From contig SCUG01000752.1 of NCBI GenBank assembly GCA_004297645.1, forward strand, positions 1 through 10,923: a DNA stretch of 10,923 nucleotides, written 5' to 3'. The position numbers and the translations under genes are program-made. How positions within the stretch are numbered: position 1 is the stretch's first letter; every line of letters begins with the position of its first letter. Of this stretch, positions 1-8,300 are shown one piece after another. Source of the DNA: Saprospiraceae bacterium. GTDB lineage: Bacteria; Bacteroidota; Bacteroidia; Chitinophagales; Saprospiraceae. The notes beneath the pieces are model-generated. The model saw only the letters and a list, made by a program, of their open reading frames with translations. It did no database searches and was not told the DNA's origin.

Positions 1-23
1 GATTTTTTATGAAATAAAAAATC
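1..23. repeat. Short perfect AT-rich hairpin at the window edge
   Basis: Positions 1-10 and 14-23 are perfect reverse complements (10 bp), with the three-base loop GAA at 11-13. The stem is almost all A and T, so it is weak as an RNA terminator. It may be the inner part of a larger palindrome cut by the window edge. The next stretch, 24-109, has no gene that I can support; it holds a short direct repeat AGCGTC at 51-56 and 61-66. Confidence 0.55.
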
Positions 24-109
24 AGGAACAGCGTGAAATCATAAAGAACCAGCGTCTTTCAGCGTCAAAAAAACCGTTTGGAATTTTTCTCTTAACACCC
101 CTAATTCAG

Positions 110-177
110 AATTCAGAATTTTAAAAACAAATGATGTTGATGACCCAATTCCAAATTCTAAATTTTAAACAACAAAT
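110..177. repeat. Imperfect direct repeat in the korB leader
   Basis: Two AT-rich units, at 110-132 and 154-177, align with about three differences and one extra base. Each runs from AATTC through AATTTTAAA to ACAAAT. The second unit ends three bases before the korB start codon, so it forms the immediate leader. A further AATTCAGAATTCAG reiteration lies at 103-116. It could be a local duplication of the translation-start context; I see no mobile-element feature in it. Confidence 0.45.
137..166 (+). promoter_or_regulatory. Weak candidate Bacteroidota-type promoter for korB
   Basis: A TTG at 137-139 is followed 19 bases later by TAAATTTT at 159-166. This resembles the Bacteroidota -33 (TTTG or TTG) and -7 (TAnnTTTG) elements with the last G replaced by T. 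It would give a very short leader before the ATG at 181. AT-rich DNA produces such matches easily, so this is only a candidate; korB could equally be transcribed from an upstream korA. Confidence 0.2.
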
Positions 178-180
178 ACC

Positions 181-1134
181 ATGTTTGGACTTAACGTTGA
201 CTATTGCGCTGTTGACCTCGCCGAAGACTACCACGCCCAGGGCGAATACGAAAAAGGCATCGCCCGCTGGTGCCCCGGTTGCGGCGACCACTCCGTGCTT
301 TCCGCCGTGCAGCGGCTGTGTCAGGAAAAACAACTGGCTCCGGAGAAGACCGTTTTCGTCTCCGGCATCGGTTGCTCCAGCCGGTTCCCGCACTATATGA
401 ACACCTATGGGTTCCACGGCCTGCACGGCCGGGCATTCCCCGTCGCCGAAGGTGTCAAATTCCGCCGCCCCGACCTGAACGTGTTTGTGGTGACCGGCGA
501 CGGCGACTGCTGCTCCATCGGCGCAGGCCACTGGCTGCATGCCATCCGGTACAATATGGATTTGACGGTTCTGCTGTTCGACAATCAGATTTACGGCATG
601 ACCAAAAAACAAACCTCGCCGACATCGCCCATGGGTACCATCACCAACACCCACCCGCAAGGCTCCGTCTTGCCGCCGGTAAATCCAATACAAACCACGC
701 TCGGCGTGTCGAATGTGAGCTTCGTGGCACAAACCGCCGACTGGGTGCCTAACCATCTTTACAATACCATCAAGGCTGCCTACGAGCACAAAGGATTTTC
801 CTTTGTTAAAATCAGCATGCGCTGTTCTAAGTTCATGGGGGATTTTGCGAAGAAGAAAGTTAGCGAACGAGACCGGGTGCAGTTGCTCATGCACGAAAAT
901 GGCATCCCGGTGGACGAAAGCACCGCCAAAATGTTTACCCATCTCCCGCACGACCCCTCCAACATCAATGCCGCCAGGGAAGTAGCTGAAGATGTGGAAA
1001 CGACATACCTCGGCCTTTTTTATGAAAATAAAAATGCCCTGCGTTACGACCTCTACGGCGCCCATAACCTTGGATATTCTGTGGAAGAAAAAATGGCAGC
1101 CATCGAAAAGCGCTTCGACCAGTTTGCGGTCTAA
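181..1134 (+). CDS. korB: 2-oxoacid:ferredoxin oxidoreductase, beta subunit (KorB-like)
   Basis: This 317-residue protein is the thiamine diphosphate-binding beta subunit of a cytoplasmic 2-oxoacid:ferredoxin oxidoreductase, most likely acting on 2-oxoglutarate. The enzyme decarboxylates the 2-oxoacid to its acyl-CoA and reduces ferredoxin, or runs in reverse. What is seen: CPGC at C31/C34, C65 in GIGCSS and C215 fit the four ligands of the single [4Fe-4S] cluster. HGLHGR at 79-84 is the family's LHGR-type motif. GDGD at 106-109 followed by D134-N135 is the thiamine diphosphate/Mg motif, with YGMTKKQ at 138-144 after it. The length is normal for the family, so it looks complete and active. 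The start ATG at 181 follows an A-rich leader without a Shine-Dalgarno sequence, as is common in Bacteroidota. The alpha subunit (KorA) is not in the window and is expected just upstream. Substrate choice (2-oxoglutarate or pyruvate) cannot be settled from this subunit alone. Confidence 0.93.
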   Translation: MFGLNVDYCAVDLAEDYHAQGEYEKGIARWCPGCGDHSVLSAVQRLCQEKQLAPEKTVFVSGIGCSSRFPHYMNTYGFHGLHGRAFPVAEGVKFRRPDLNVFVVTGDGDCCSIGAGHWLHAIRYNMDLTVLLFDNQIYGMTKKQTSPTSPMGTITNTHPQGSVLPPVNPIQTTLGVSNVSFVAQTADWVPNHLYNTIKAAYEHKGFSFVKISMRCSKFMGDFAKKKVSERDRVQLLMHENGIPVDESTAKMFTHLPHDPSNINAAREVAEDVETTYLGLFYENKNALRYDLYGAHNLGYSVEEKMAAIEKRFDQFAV

Positions 1135-1170
1135 AACCTACAATCTGACTCCGCTTCGGCTGAATCTATA

Positions 1171-1186
1171 CCGAACCCCGGTTCGG
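1171..1186. repeat. Small hairpin in the gap after korB
   Basis: CCGAACC at 1171-1177 pairs with GGTTCGG at 1180-1186, a 7-bp perfect stem with a two-base gap (or 6 bp with a four-base loop). No T-tract follows it, so it is not a convincing intrinsic terminator. The 97-base gap (1135-1231) holds nothing else that I can name, and the next gene may be co-transcribed with korB. Confidence 0.4.
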
Positions 1187-1231
1187 ACTGGAATATTCCC
1201 CAGGCCAGGTTTGAAAAGCACACCATAGTTT

Positions 1232-3787
1232 ATGAAAAATAGTCAACCCGATACGCCCCTTTATTCCGGCTACTTCAACGCAGAAGCTGCCGGAGCTTTA
1301 GGCATTACCCGCAGTGGCAGCCTCGCCGCTGAACGGCCCCCTGAATTGAAATTTGAAAAAAACAGCGGCCTGCCCGTCATGCCCGCTACCCCGCCTGCCG
1401 CAGACGATGACAAAAGAAAATACGAACGCTCCCTCCGCTCTTTTTTCAGAACCGGAAAAGGCGGCGGACTGCCCACAGCGGACGGCGAGGCCATATACCC
1501 GGCATTGCTGGCGCCCTTCCGCGACCACCCCCACCTGGAGCTGAACTACCCCCTGTGGATGGAGGACAATGACCACGTGCAAACTGCATCGCTTCACGAT
1601 TTTCTTGCAGAGCGCATACAGTTGTTTGCCCCCGCCGAAAGCGACGCCAGGATTCTGAAAGACAACCTGCTGCGCCTCGAAGTCATCGTCGGGGAGCAGG
1701 TGAAATTCGCCGAAGAAGCCTACTCGGGGTTTTCCGTTCTGACCGAAGCGCTGAAAGAATTGATGGAGCGCCTGCACCTCAGCGGCAAGGATGCCGAAGC
1801 TTTTTTCGCTGACGCAGAAAATCTGAAAAAACAAATCCCGCGGGAGGGTCTGCTGTTGCCGTTTTCCCCCAATGCCCCTTTCTACCTGCTGGCGGCACTC
1901 AAAGGCGAACACCTCCGCCAAAGGCGTGACTCCCTCCGGCAAAAAATCCACCACATCACCGCCAAACTGAAAGACCTGCTGACGGTGGAGCGCGCCAAGG
2001 CACCGGAGGCTAAATCCCCCGAAAAGTTGCACGATTCACTCGGCTTTGCCGAATCCTTTTTCTCTTTCGAGGAAATGTCTGGTGTACTGCCCACCGGCGG
2101 CACCTCGGTCATGCCCGTCGAGCGCCTTCAGCGCATCGAAAAAGTAGTGCGGATTTTAGAAAACACAGAAGCTGACTTTTTTCAAAAAGAGGCCTCCATC
2201 GTTCTCAGCAAGCAATTGGCAGAAAGCAGCACCCTCGACTGGGGAAAAACATTTGACAACTCCCAAATCACCATGGCCGCCACCGGTAAGGTTTGCCGGC
2301 AGGCGATGGAAGTTTTTGATAAAAAAATGGCGGCATACGCCGAAATTTTCGCCGCCATCCGCACCGGCGAACTCGAAATCGAAAACCTGTACGCCCCCGA
2401 CATCCACGGCGACTATCTCGCACACTTCAGTTGGCGCTTTTTCACCGAAGATGAAATGGCCGCCTGCCCGCCGGTGCTGCTCTTTGCGCAAGATAGCAGC
2501 CTGATGGAAAACGAGCTGAACGAGTTTTCGAAAATGCTCTCCTCCAGCCGCCCCATCAAATGCCTGATTGTAAAACAGGGCAGCAGCGACCCCACCAATT
2601 TTGTATTCCGCCAGGAATTGGGGGCCATCGCCATCGCCCACCGCAACGCCTACATTTTGCAATCGGCCGCAGTAGCACCCGCCAATTTAGTGGAGGGCTT
2701 CCGCACCGGTTTGGACAATTTTGCCCCTGCGTTATTTTACATCCTTTGCCCGCAAAAAGAAGCCGGTGAAATGGGCAGTGCCCACCTCTGGGCAAGTGCT
2801 GCCGTCGAGAGCCGCGAGTTTCCAGGCTTCGTTTACGACAGCCAGAAAGATGTGAAATGGGGTGGCCGTTTCGACATCCGCCACAACCCGCAACCACAGG
2901 CCAACTGGCCGGAACATACCCTGCATTATCAGGACGAGAACGGCGAAAAATCCTCGCTGCCCGTGCCATTCACCTTTGCCGACTACGCAGCACAAGACCC
3001 GCAATACGCCGGGCTTTTTCACATAGTGCCGTCCCAATTTTGGTCGGACAACCTCCTCCCCATCAGCGAATACTTAGCCTTAGCTCCCCAGGAGTTGTAC
3101 GCCAAAGTTCCCTTTGTCTGGGTCGTGGACGCACAGCATCGCTTGCAAAAGGCCGCCGCTGCCTGGCCCGTGGTACTCACGTGCCAGGAGCGGCTCGACT
3201 TCTGGCATTTCCTCCAGGAAAATGCCGGCGTCCACAGCTACCATGTGGAACAGGCCACCCAACGCCTGAGGGAAGAAATGGAAGAGGCCACCGCACAGAA
3301 AATCCAGGCGCTCGAAGCCGCTCATGCCGCCGCCCTCAATGCAGCAAAACAAGAGGAAGGCCGCATCGCCATGGAGCGCCTCGCCTCTGTGTTGCTCGAC
3401 ATGGACACCACGGAGCTGGTTTCTTCAGCCCCCGCAACGGCAAAGCTTGCCCCCGCGGCACAGGCTCCAAAAACGGAGCAACCGGCCGTCGTCACCGCTG
3501 AAGCTGCACCGGCAAAGGAAGAAGAAGAATCGCTCGTCACCGGCGAGCCGTGGATAGAGTCGGCGCTTTGCACTACCTGCAACGAGTGCATCAACCTGAA
3601 CAAACGCATGTTTCAATACAATGGCTCCAAACAGGCCACCCTCGCCGACCCGAAAGCCGGCACCTTCAGCGAGTTGGTGTTGGCAGCCGAGAAATGCCCC
3701 GTCAGCATCATCCATCCGGGGGCACCGCTGAACCAAAATGAACAAGGCTTAGATGAATTGATAAAAAGAGCGGAACCGTTTAATTGA
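1232..3787 (+). CDS. Degenerate PFOR C-terminal-half protein with a C-terminal ferredoxin domain
   Basis: This 851-residue protein is not a known enzyme. Residues 1-330 are unrecognised, largely helical and charged. Residues about 370-660 resemble the thiamine diphosphate domain and tail of large PFOR-like proteins: FTEDEMAACPPVLLFAQDSS at 404-423, then SSSRPIKCLIVKQ, ELGAIAIAHRNAYIL, and a tail with KVPFVWVVDAQHRL and a WHFLQENAGV helix. The GDG step is replaced by AQDSS and the DTxxYSNTGGQ step by VKQGSSDPTNF, so thiamine diphosphate binding is not expected. Residues about 667-720 are a charged, probably coiled helix, and 731-770 an Ala/Pro/Glu-rich linker. A single-cluster ferredoxin domain follows: C780, C783 and C786, with C822 in a CP pair. 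There is no signal peptide or membrane segment. My inference is an electron-transfer scaffold working with KorAB and the Rnf-like proteins. Its C-terminal half is paralogous to the PFOR-like protein at 5393-9172. The start ATG follows a weak A/T leader. Function is uncertain; the family relation is fairly sure. Confidence 0.8.
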   Translation: MKNSQPDTPLYSGYFNAEAAGALGITRSGSLAAERPPELKFEKNSGLPVMPATPPAADDDKRKYERSLRSFFRTGKGGGLPTADGEAIYPALLAPFRDHPHLELNYPLWMEDNDHVQTASLHDFLAERIQLFAPAESDARILKDNLLRLEVIVGEQVKFAEEAYSGFSVLTEALKELMERLHLSGKDAEAFFADAENLKKQIPREGLLLPFSPNAPFYLLAALKGEHLRQRRDSLRQKIHHITAKLKDLLTVERAKAPEAKSPEKLHDSLGFAESFFSFEEMSGVLPTGGTSVMPVERLQRIEKVVRILENTEADFFQKEASIVLSKQLAESSTLDWGKTFDNSQITMAATGKVCRQAMEVFDKKMAAYAEIFAAIRTGELEIENLYAPDIHGDYLAHFSWRFFTEDEMAACPPVLLFAQDSSLMENELNEFSKMLSSSRPIKCLIVKQGSSDPTNFVFRQELGAIAIAHRNAYILQSAAVAPANLVEGFRTGLDNFAPALFYILCPQKEAGEMGSAHLWASAAVESREFPGFVYDSQKDVKWGGRFDIRHNPQPQANWPEHTLHYQDENGEKSSLPVPFTFADYAAQDPQYAGLFHIVPSQFWSDNLLPISEYLALAPQELYAKVPFVWVVDAQHRLQKAAAAWPVVLTCQERLDFWHFLQENAGVHSYHVEQATQRLREEMEEATAQKIQALEAAHAAALNAAKQEEGRIAMERLASVLLDMDTTELVSSAPATAKLAPAAQAPKTEQPAVVTAEAAPAKEEEESLVTGEPWIESALCTTCNECINLNKRMFQYNGSKQATLADPKAGTFSELVLAAEKCPVSIIHPGAPLNQNEQGLDELIKRAEPFN

Positions 3788-3795
3788 CATACACA

Positions 3796-3923
3796 GCACT
3801 CCTGGCGTGGACGGTTTCCCTGTGGGAATGGCTCCCTCCTTTCCATTCCCGAAGGGAAACCGTCCTCGCCATGACGGCTGTTAGAGCGGCACTTCTGGCG
3901 AAGACAGGTTCCCTGCGGGAATG
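3796..3923. repeat. Three-copy palindromic repeat cluster upstream of rnfB
   Basis: A 35-base unit occurs directly at 3796-3830 and 3889-3923 (29 of 35 positions identical). An inverted copy lies between them. The arms 3803-3831 and 3843-3871 are reverse complements at 26 of 29 positions, with an 11-base loop, giving a long hairpin. Each unit also contains its own small hairpin, TTCCC-NNN-GGGAA, with loops TGT, GAA (inverted copy) and TGC. The third copy ends 22 bases before the rnfB start. No protein can be supported here. The layout resembles REP-type repeats and could slow transcription or shape the mRNA between the two genes. Confidence 0.8.
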
Positions 3924-3945
3924 AAGCTGCGACGTAGAAATTATT

Positions 3946-4815
3946 ATGGCAAACGAAATCATCATATCGGTAAGCATCTTAGTTGGACTGGGACTGGTGT
4001 TCGCCACCTTCATTGCCATCGCTTACAAAAAGCTGAAGGTGGACGAAGACCCGCGGATTGATAAGGTGGATGCGATGCTCCCCCACGCCAACTGCGGCGC
4101 TTGCGGGCAACCCGGCTGCCGGGCCTTTGCCGAAAAAGTGGTGAGCGGAGAAGCCCCGCCCTCCAAGTGTACGGTTTCGTCAGCAGCAGCCGTCGGGCAA
4201 ATTGCAGCGTATTTGGGGGTGAACGCCGGGGTCGAAGAAAAGAAGGTGGCACGGCTGCTTTGCGCCGGTGGTAAACGGGAGGCGCACAACCTCGCCGAAT
4301 ACAAAGGCAACATGCGCTCCTGCCGCGGTGAAGCCGTGGTAACCGGCGGGCCAAAGTCCTGCTCGTGGGGCTGTCTGGGGCTGGGCGATTGCGCCGAAGC
4401 CTGCAATTTCGACGCCATCCAGATGAACGACGACGGGCTGCCCCTCGTCAACCCGGATTTGTGCGTGGCCTGCAACGACTGCGTGGAGATTTGCCCGAAG
4501 GGCTTGTTTCAACTCATGCCCGTCAGCCAAAAACTCATCGTGCAATGCCGCTCCCTGCTCGAAGGCGATAACGCCCTCGGCAAATGCTCGGTGGCATGTA
4601 CCGCCTGCGGCCGCTGTGCCGCCGACGCTCCGCCCGGTGTGATTGTAATGAAAAACAACCTGGCCGTCATCAACTACGAGCTGAACAACTTAGCCACCAT
4701 AGACGCTACCTTGCGCTGCCCAACTGATGCCATCGTCTGGGTGGAACACCGGCAGTTTGAAAAAAACAAGGATTCGTTCCTGCCAACGGGCAGGGTCGAG
4801 CGGTATTTTCAGTAA
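3946..4815 (+). CDS. rnfB: RnfB-like membrane-anchored polyferredoxin
   Basis: This 289-residue protein matches RnfB, the ferredoxin-facing Fe-S subunit of the Rnf ferredoxin:NAD oxidoreductase. Residues 5-27 form one hydrophobic N-terminal membrane anchor. Next comes the RnfB-type cluster domain with C50-x2-C53-x4-C58-x16-C75. Several ferredoxin-type motifs follow: C139/C143/C149/C153 in the family-typical CLGLGDC region, C173/C176/C179/C183-P, and a last group C214/C218/C221/C224. In that last group the usual closing CP is AP (A228-P229), and C258-P259 lies further on. It should sit on the inner face of the membrane and exchange electrons with soluble ferredoxin. The usual neighbours RnfA, D, G and E are absent; the gene lies instead between two PFOR-like genes. 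The start is the ATG after GAAATTATT, with no Shine-Dalgarno sequence. Family assignment is firm; membership of a true ion-pumping Rnf complex is not. Confidence 0.9.
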   Translation: MANEIIISVSILVGLGLVFATFIAIAYKKLKVDEDPRIDKVDAMLPHANCGACGQPGCRAFAEKVVSGEAPPSKCTVSSAAAVGQIAAYLGVNAGVEEKKVARLLCAGGKREAHNLAEYKGNMRSCRGEAVVTGGPKSCSWGCLGLGDCAEACNFDAIQMNDDGLPLVNPDLCVACNDCVEICPKGLFQLMPVSQKLIVQCRSLLEGDNALGKCSVACTACGRCAADAPPGVIVMKNNLAVINYELNNLATIDATLRCPTDAIVWVEHRQFEKNKDSFLPTGRVERYFQ

Positions 4816-4827
4816 GTCGTTTTCAGC

Positions 4828-4844
4828 CAGGTCGTTTTGACCTG
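4828..4844. repeat. Small hairpin after rnfB
   Basis: CAGGTC at 4828-4833 pairs with GACCTG at 4839-4844 around a five-base loop, GTTTT. It starts 12 bases past the rnfB stop. No T-tract follows, so terminator function is doubtful. Confidence 0.35.
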
Positions 4845-4863
4845 AATGGGGAAATGATAGTAT

Positions 4864-5094
4864 CCGTTCAAAAAATCATGGCAGTTTCTTCGAGCGGCAG
4901 GGTTTTGAACCCTGCGTTGGTAGTGGGTCAAAGCGGTTAATAATGACCGGGTGACTGAAAGTCACCCAGTCACTTGGAATGCACACTTGCCAATGTTTCT
5001 CAACCCATTTGACCCATTAGCCCTGCTTTTTCGTGCCTGAAATGCAGGGTTCAAAACCCTGCCGCTCGAAGAACTACCATTGTATTTTGAGCGG
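4864..5094. repeat. Nested (matryoshka) palindromic element, copy 1
   Basis: A 231-base element built of inverted repeats inside each other. The outer arms are 4864-4915 and 5044-5094. Their core, 4886-4915 against 5044-5073, is a perfect 30-bp match, and the rest matches with a few differences and one gap. Each core arm holds its own hairpin: GCAGGGTT and AACCCTGC around TTG (CAA in the other arm). Inside lies a second inverted repeat, 4921-4938 with 5002-5019 (15 of 18). At the heart, GGGTGACT (4949-4956) pairs perfectly with AGTCACCC (4960-4967) around a GAA loop. No coding region is supported. A related element lies at 9268-9340, so it is a dispersed repeat, probably REPIN-like or MITE-like. 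Confidence 0.85.
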
Positions 5095-5144
5095 AAACAA
5101 ATGATAAATTATGGCGGTAGTGGTGATTTGAATGCGGATGCATG

Positions 5145-5280
5145 GCTCCCCCCCCCCCTGCCCCCCCTCGGAGAGGGGGAAAGCTAAATACTGCTGACTT
5201 TTCAAGAGAATTGCTTGATGCAAAAAAAATCAGCAGGGTCAAGCTCCCCCCCTTTCCGAGGGGGAGGCAGGGGGGGGAGC
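5145..5280. repeat. C/G-tract palindromic element
   Basis: Outer arms at about 5145-5185 and 5242-5280 are reverse complements apart from tract-length differences. Both read from GCTC through a C-run, TGC and CCCCTCGGA to a G-run and AGCT. The left arm has an 11-base C run (5148-5158), the right arm an 8-base G run (5270-5277). An inner inverted repeat, CTGCTGA at 5191-5197 with TCAGCAG at 5230-5236, is nested inside. Short arm-internal hairpins (CCCCTC-GGA-GAGGGG) are also visible. The surrounding 4816-5392 gap has no gene that I can support; the open frame across this element is a by-product of the C runs. Confidence 0.75.
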
Positions 5281-5304
5281 TTTCAAAGCTGCCAACTCAC
5301 AAGA

Positions 5305-5337
5305 TTGCCCGGCAAAAAAAAGGACTAATAACTTTTG
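5305..5337 (+). promoter_or_regulatory. Weak candidate promoter upstream of the PFOR-like gene
   Basis: TTG at 5305-5307 and AACTTTTG at 5330-5337 lie 22 bases apart, matching the Bacteroidota TTTG and TAnnTTTG elements with one difference in the -7 box. This is one of the few non-repeat stretches in the long gap before the gene, and a promoter here would allow expression independent of rnfB. The match is loose. Confidence 0.22.
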
Positions 5338-5392
5338 AGGTTCCACTACCGATACGATGGTTTCAAGCAATTGTATGGGTACAATAAAAGAC

Positions 5393-8300
5393 ATGGAAAT
5401 TCCAAAAAAAATATTCGGTGCAACCGCCGGGCTGACGGGCGAAGCAGCAGTGCACCTGCTGGAAACCGCCATCAGCGAAGGCGTAGCAATGGCAGCAACG
5501 GGGGTTGAAGACCCCGGCAGTCAGCAGTTGTTCGGCAGAAAACCACAGGTTTCCGCTTCCAGGGATTTGTCCTTCCTCACCGGCATCGCCGCCAATGGCT
5601 TGCGGGCGGGAGGCCTCCTCCATTGGGAGCAGTTGCCCGAAGCTTGGCCGAAAGTGCTGGAAATGGCCCGGCAGCATCTCCCCGTCGTATTGTTCGTAAG
5701 CGGCACGCCGGTGAACGGGCACGGCAATTTTCACGCACTGCCAGGGGCGGGCTGCTTCCAGATGATGGCGGGCAGCGTGCAACAGGCCGTTGATTTCGTA
5801 CTCATCGCCCACCGCATCGCCGAGCTGTCGCTCATCCCCGGCATGGTGGCGTTTGACACCTCAGCCCCGCAGAGCGTGCACTTCCCGGAGGCAAGTCAGG
5901 TGATTCAGTTTTTGGGGGCGCCGGACGAGCACATCCCTTCCCCCACCCCTTCGCAAAGGATTATTTTTGGTGAAACGCGGCGCAGGCTGCCCAATTTTTA
6001 CAGCTTCGATTTTGCCACGCTGCTGGGCGCCGAAAAAGACCCGCATGCTAAAGAATTGGAGGCAGCAGCACAGCAGCCCTACTTCTACCAGCATTTGGAC
6101 GGCATTTTCCACCAGGTTTTCGAGGAGTTCGAGGCACTCACCGGCAGGCGCTATTCTGGCGTTTTGGCGCAACAGGTGGACGAAGCCAACTACCTCGTGC
6201 TCACCGCAGGCAGCGCCAGTGCCGTGGTGGCAGATGCCGCACAATCCCTGCGCAAAACCAGCAAAATGAAAGTGGGTTGCGTGCAATTGACACAGACCGT
6301 CCCTTTCCCTTCCGCCGCTTTGGCGAAGCTGATGCAGGGCAAAAAAGTGGTGACGGTGCTCGAAAACCCCGGTGGAAATGAGGCTGGCGAGTCTCCGTTT
6401 TTCACCAAAGTGAAAGCCGCCATAGCTTCGCTTGGGAAAAACGCCCCCACGTTGTTCAACGGGTTTTGTGGCCACGAAATCACGGCAGCCGAAGCCGTCT
6501 TGATTTTTGAAAATATGGCCGCCGGCAATGCGGCGAAGACCGTTTTTTACACCGGCATAGATTTCACCAGGGCAACCACCGCCTACCCTCAACACGAGAT
6601 TTTGCTCCAATCCATCCAACGGGAATATCCGGGTATTGATAAAACAACGATTGCGGTAGCGGCAAATGACGAACATTTAAACAGCGGCGCAAAGGCCCGG
6701 CAGGCAGGGCTTCCGTTAGTCGTCCGCAAACACAAAAACAAGGGGCCGGCCTACACCCGGCTGTCGCGGTTTTACCACGACACGGCCTGGTTTTACCAAA
6801 ACGATGAACCACAGGAATTGGTGGCCAGCCCTTTTCAGGCACTGGCTGCCATGCCTGCCGCCACTGCCAGCCTTTCAGCAGCAGCAGCCACACGCCCGGC
6901 ACTGCCGGTGTTCGGCCCTGCCGCCTGCACCGGCTGTGGCGCCTGTTTCGTGCAATGCCCGCACGCCGCCATCCCGCCCATTGCCACCGGCCTCGAAGCA
7001 CTGTTGCGCGGCAGCATGGACATCGCCGCCAGGCGGGGACTGTCCGTCGCTAAAATGACGCCCTTGGTAAAAAACCTCGCCAAAGTGGCCGGGCAACTCA
7101 TTCGCAATGCAGAGCAACCCGTCACCTCTGTGGCGGATTTTCTGCCAGCAGCTTTTGAAAAACTGGCCGTACAGATGAAGCTCGACGGGGAAAAACTCGA
7201 ACAAGCTCAGCAGGATTTCGGCAACCTCCTGGACAAAATAGCGACCTTCCCCGTGGCAGTTACCGACCCATTTTTCAACCAACCCGAAACCCTCGAAAAG
7301 GGCAGCGGCGAACTGTTTTCCCTCGCCATTGACCCTTACGCCTGCACGGGCTGCGGCATCTGCGCCGAAGTTTGCGAGGCCAAGGCTTTGACCATGACAG
7401 CACCCACCCCAGTGCTCAACGCTGCCGCCCAGGCTACCTTCGATTTGTGGGAACAACTGCCCGATACTTCCGCCGGCACCATTCGCAGGCTGCAACACGA
7501 CGAAGGCTACGACCCCTTTGCCGCCACCTTGCTGAGCCGCCATTTCTACCTCTCCATGACCGGTAGCAGCCAAAGCGAGGAGAGCGCTCCTGCCAAAATG
7601 ATGGTGCACCTGCTCACCGCCCTGACAGAGTCAGTGGTGCAGCCCGGCGTCGCCGCATGGTCGTCCAAATTGGAGGAACTGGCCCAGACCCTTTCAGAAA
7701 ATATTCACCAAAAATTAGCGGCAGCGCTGCCCGGCGAAGACTCGCACGCCCTGTGGAAGGCCATCACGGAGGCTGGCGGCCAACGCCTCCCTCTGGACGA
7801 AATAGTCGGCAAACTGAGCCGCAAGGAACATCTCAAATTGGTGGATACCGAAACCTTGCAGCGCAAAATAGATTTGGTGAGCGACCTGAAAGAGCTGCGC
7901 TGGATTTTGATGGAAGGCCCCAACGGCATGGGCCGCTCGCGCCTCGGCCTCGCCATGTACAGCGGCGGCCTGCCGTGGGCCGGAGCCTATCCTTTCAACC
8001 CGTTCATGGCGCCGGTTTTCCTCAACGACAAAGGCATGACGGCGGAGTTGGCCCTGGGCTTGTTTCAGGGGTATTTGCGGCATATCCTCGACAACATCAG
8101 GCTGATAAGACGTGCCCAAATGGAGGTCAACGACAAATACCAGCCTGCAGTGCATGCCGCTCAAATCGCCCACCTCGGCTGGGCTGACCTGACGGAGGAA
8201 GAAAAACAACTGGTGCCTCCCCTGCTGCTCGCCGGTGACAAAATGGCCCTTGGCCAAAATGCCGCCGCATCGCTGATGGAAATTTTGGCCACCGGCTGGC

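Noticed and set aside
121..1065. Long minus-strand open frame (314 codons) opposite korB
   Set aside because: It is the antisense shadow of korB, whose + strand product carries clear motifs; the antisense translation shows no recognisable domain.
1298..2032. Minus-strand open frame of 244 codons inside the half-PFOR gene, and similar ones at 5861-6676 and 6875-7609
   Set aside because: GC-rich codon use leaves long antisense frames. These have no start context or motifs, and overlap strongly supported genes.
3788..3945. Small protein gene between the half-PFOR gene and rnfB
   Set aside because: The stretch is explained by three copies of a palindromic repeat and has no convincing start plus frame.
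4864..5094. CRISPR array
   Set aside because: The repeated arms are inverted, not direct, and are separated by one long palindromic centre rather than regular spacers.
5142..5387. An 81-codon + strand open frame in the rnfB to PFOR-like gap
   Set aside because: It runs through the C/G-tract palindrome, giving a Pro-rich nonsense peptide, and overlaps the next gene's start.
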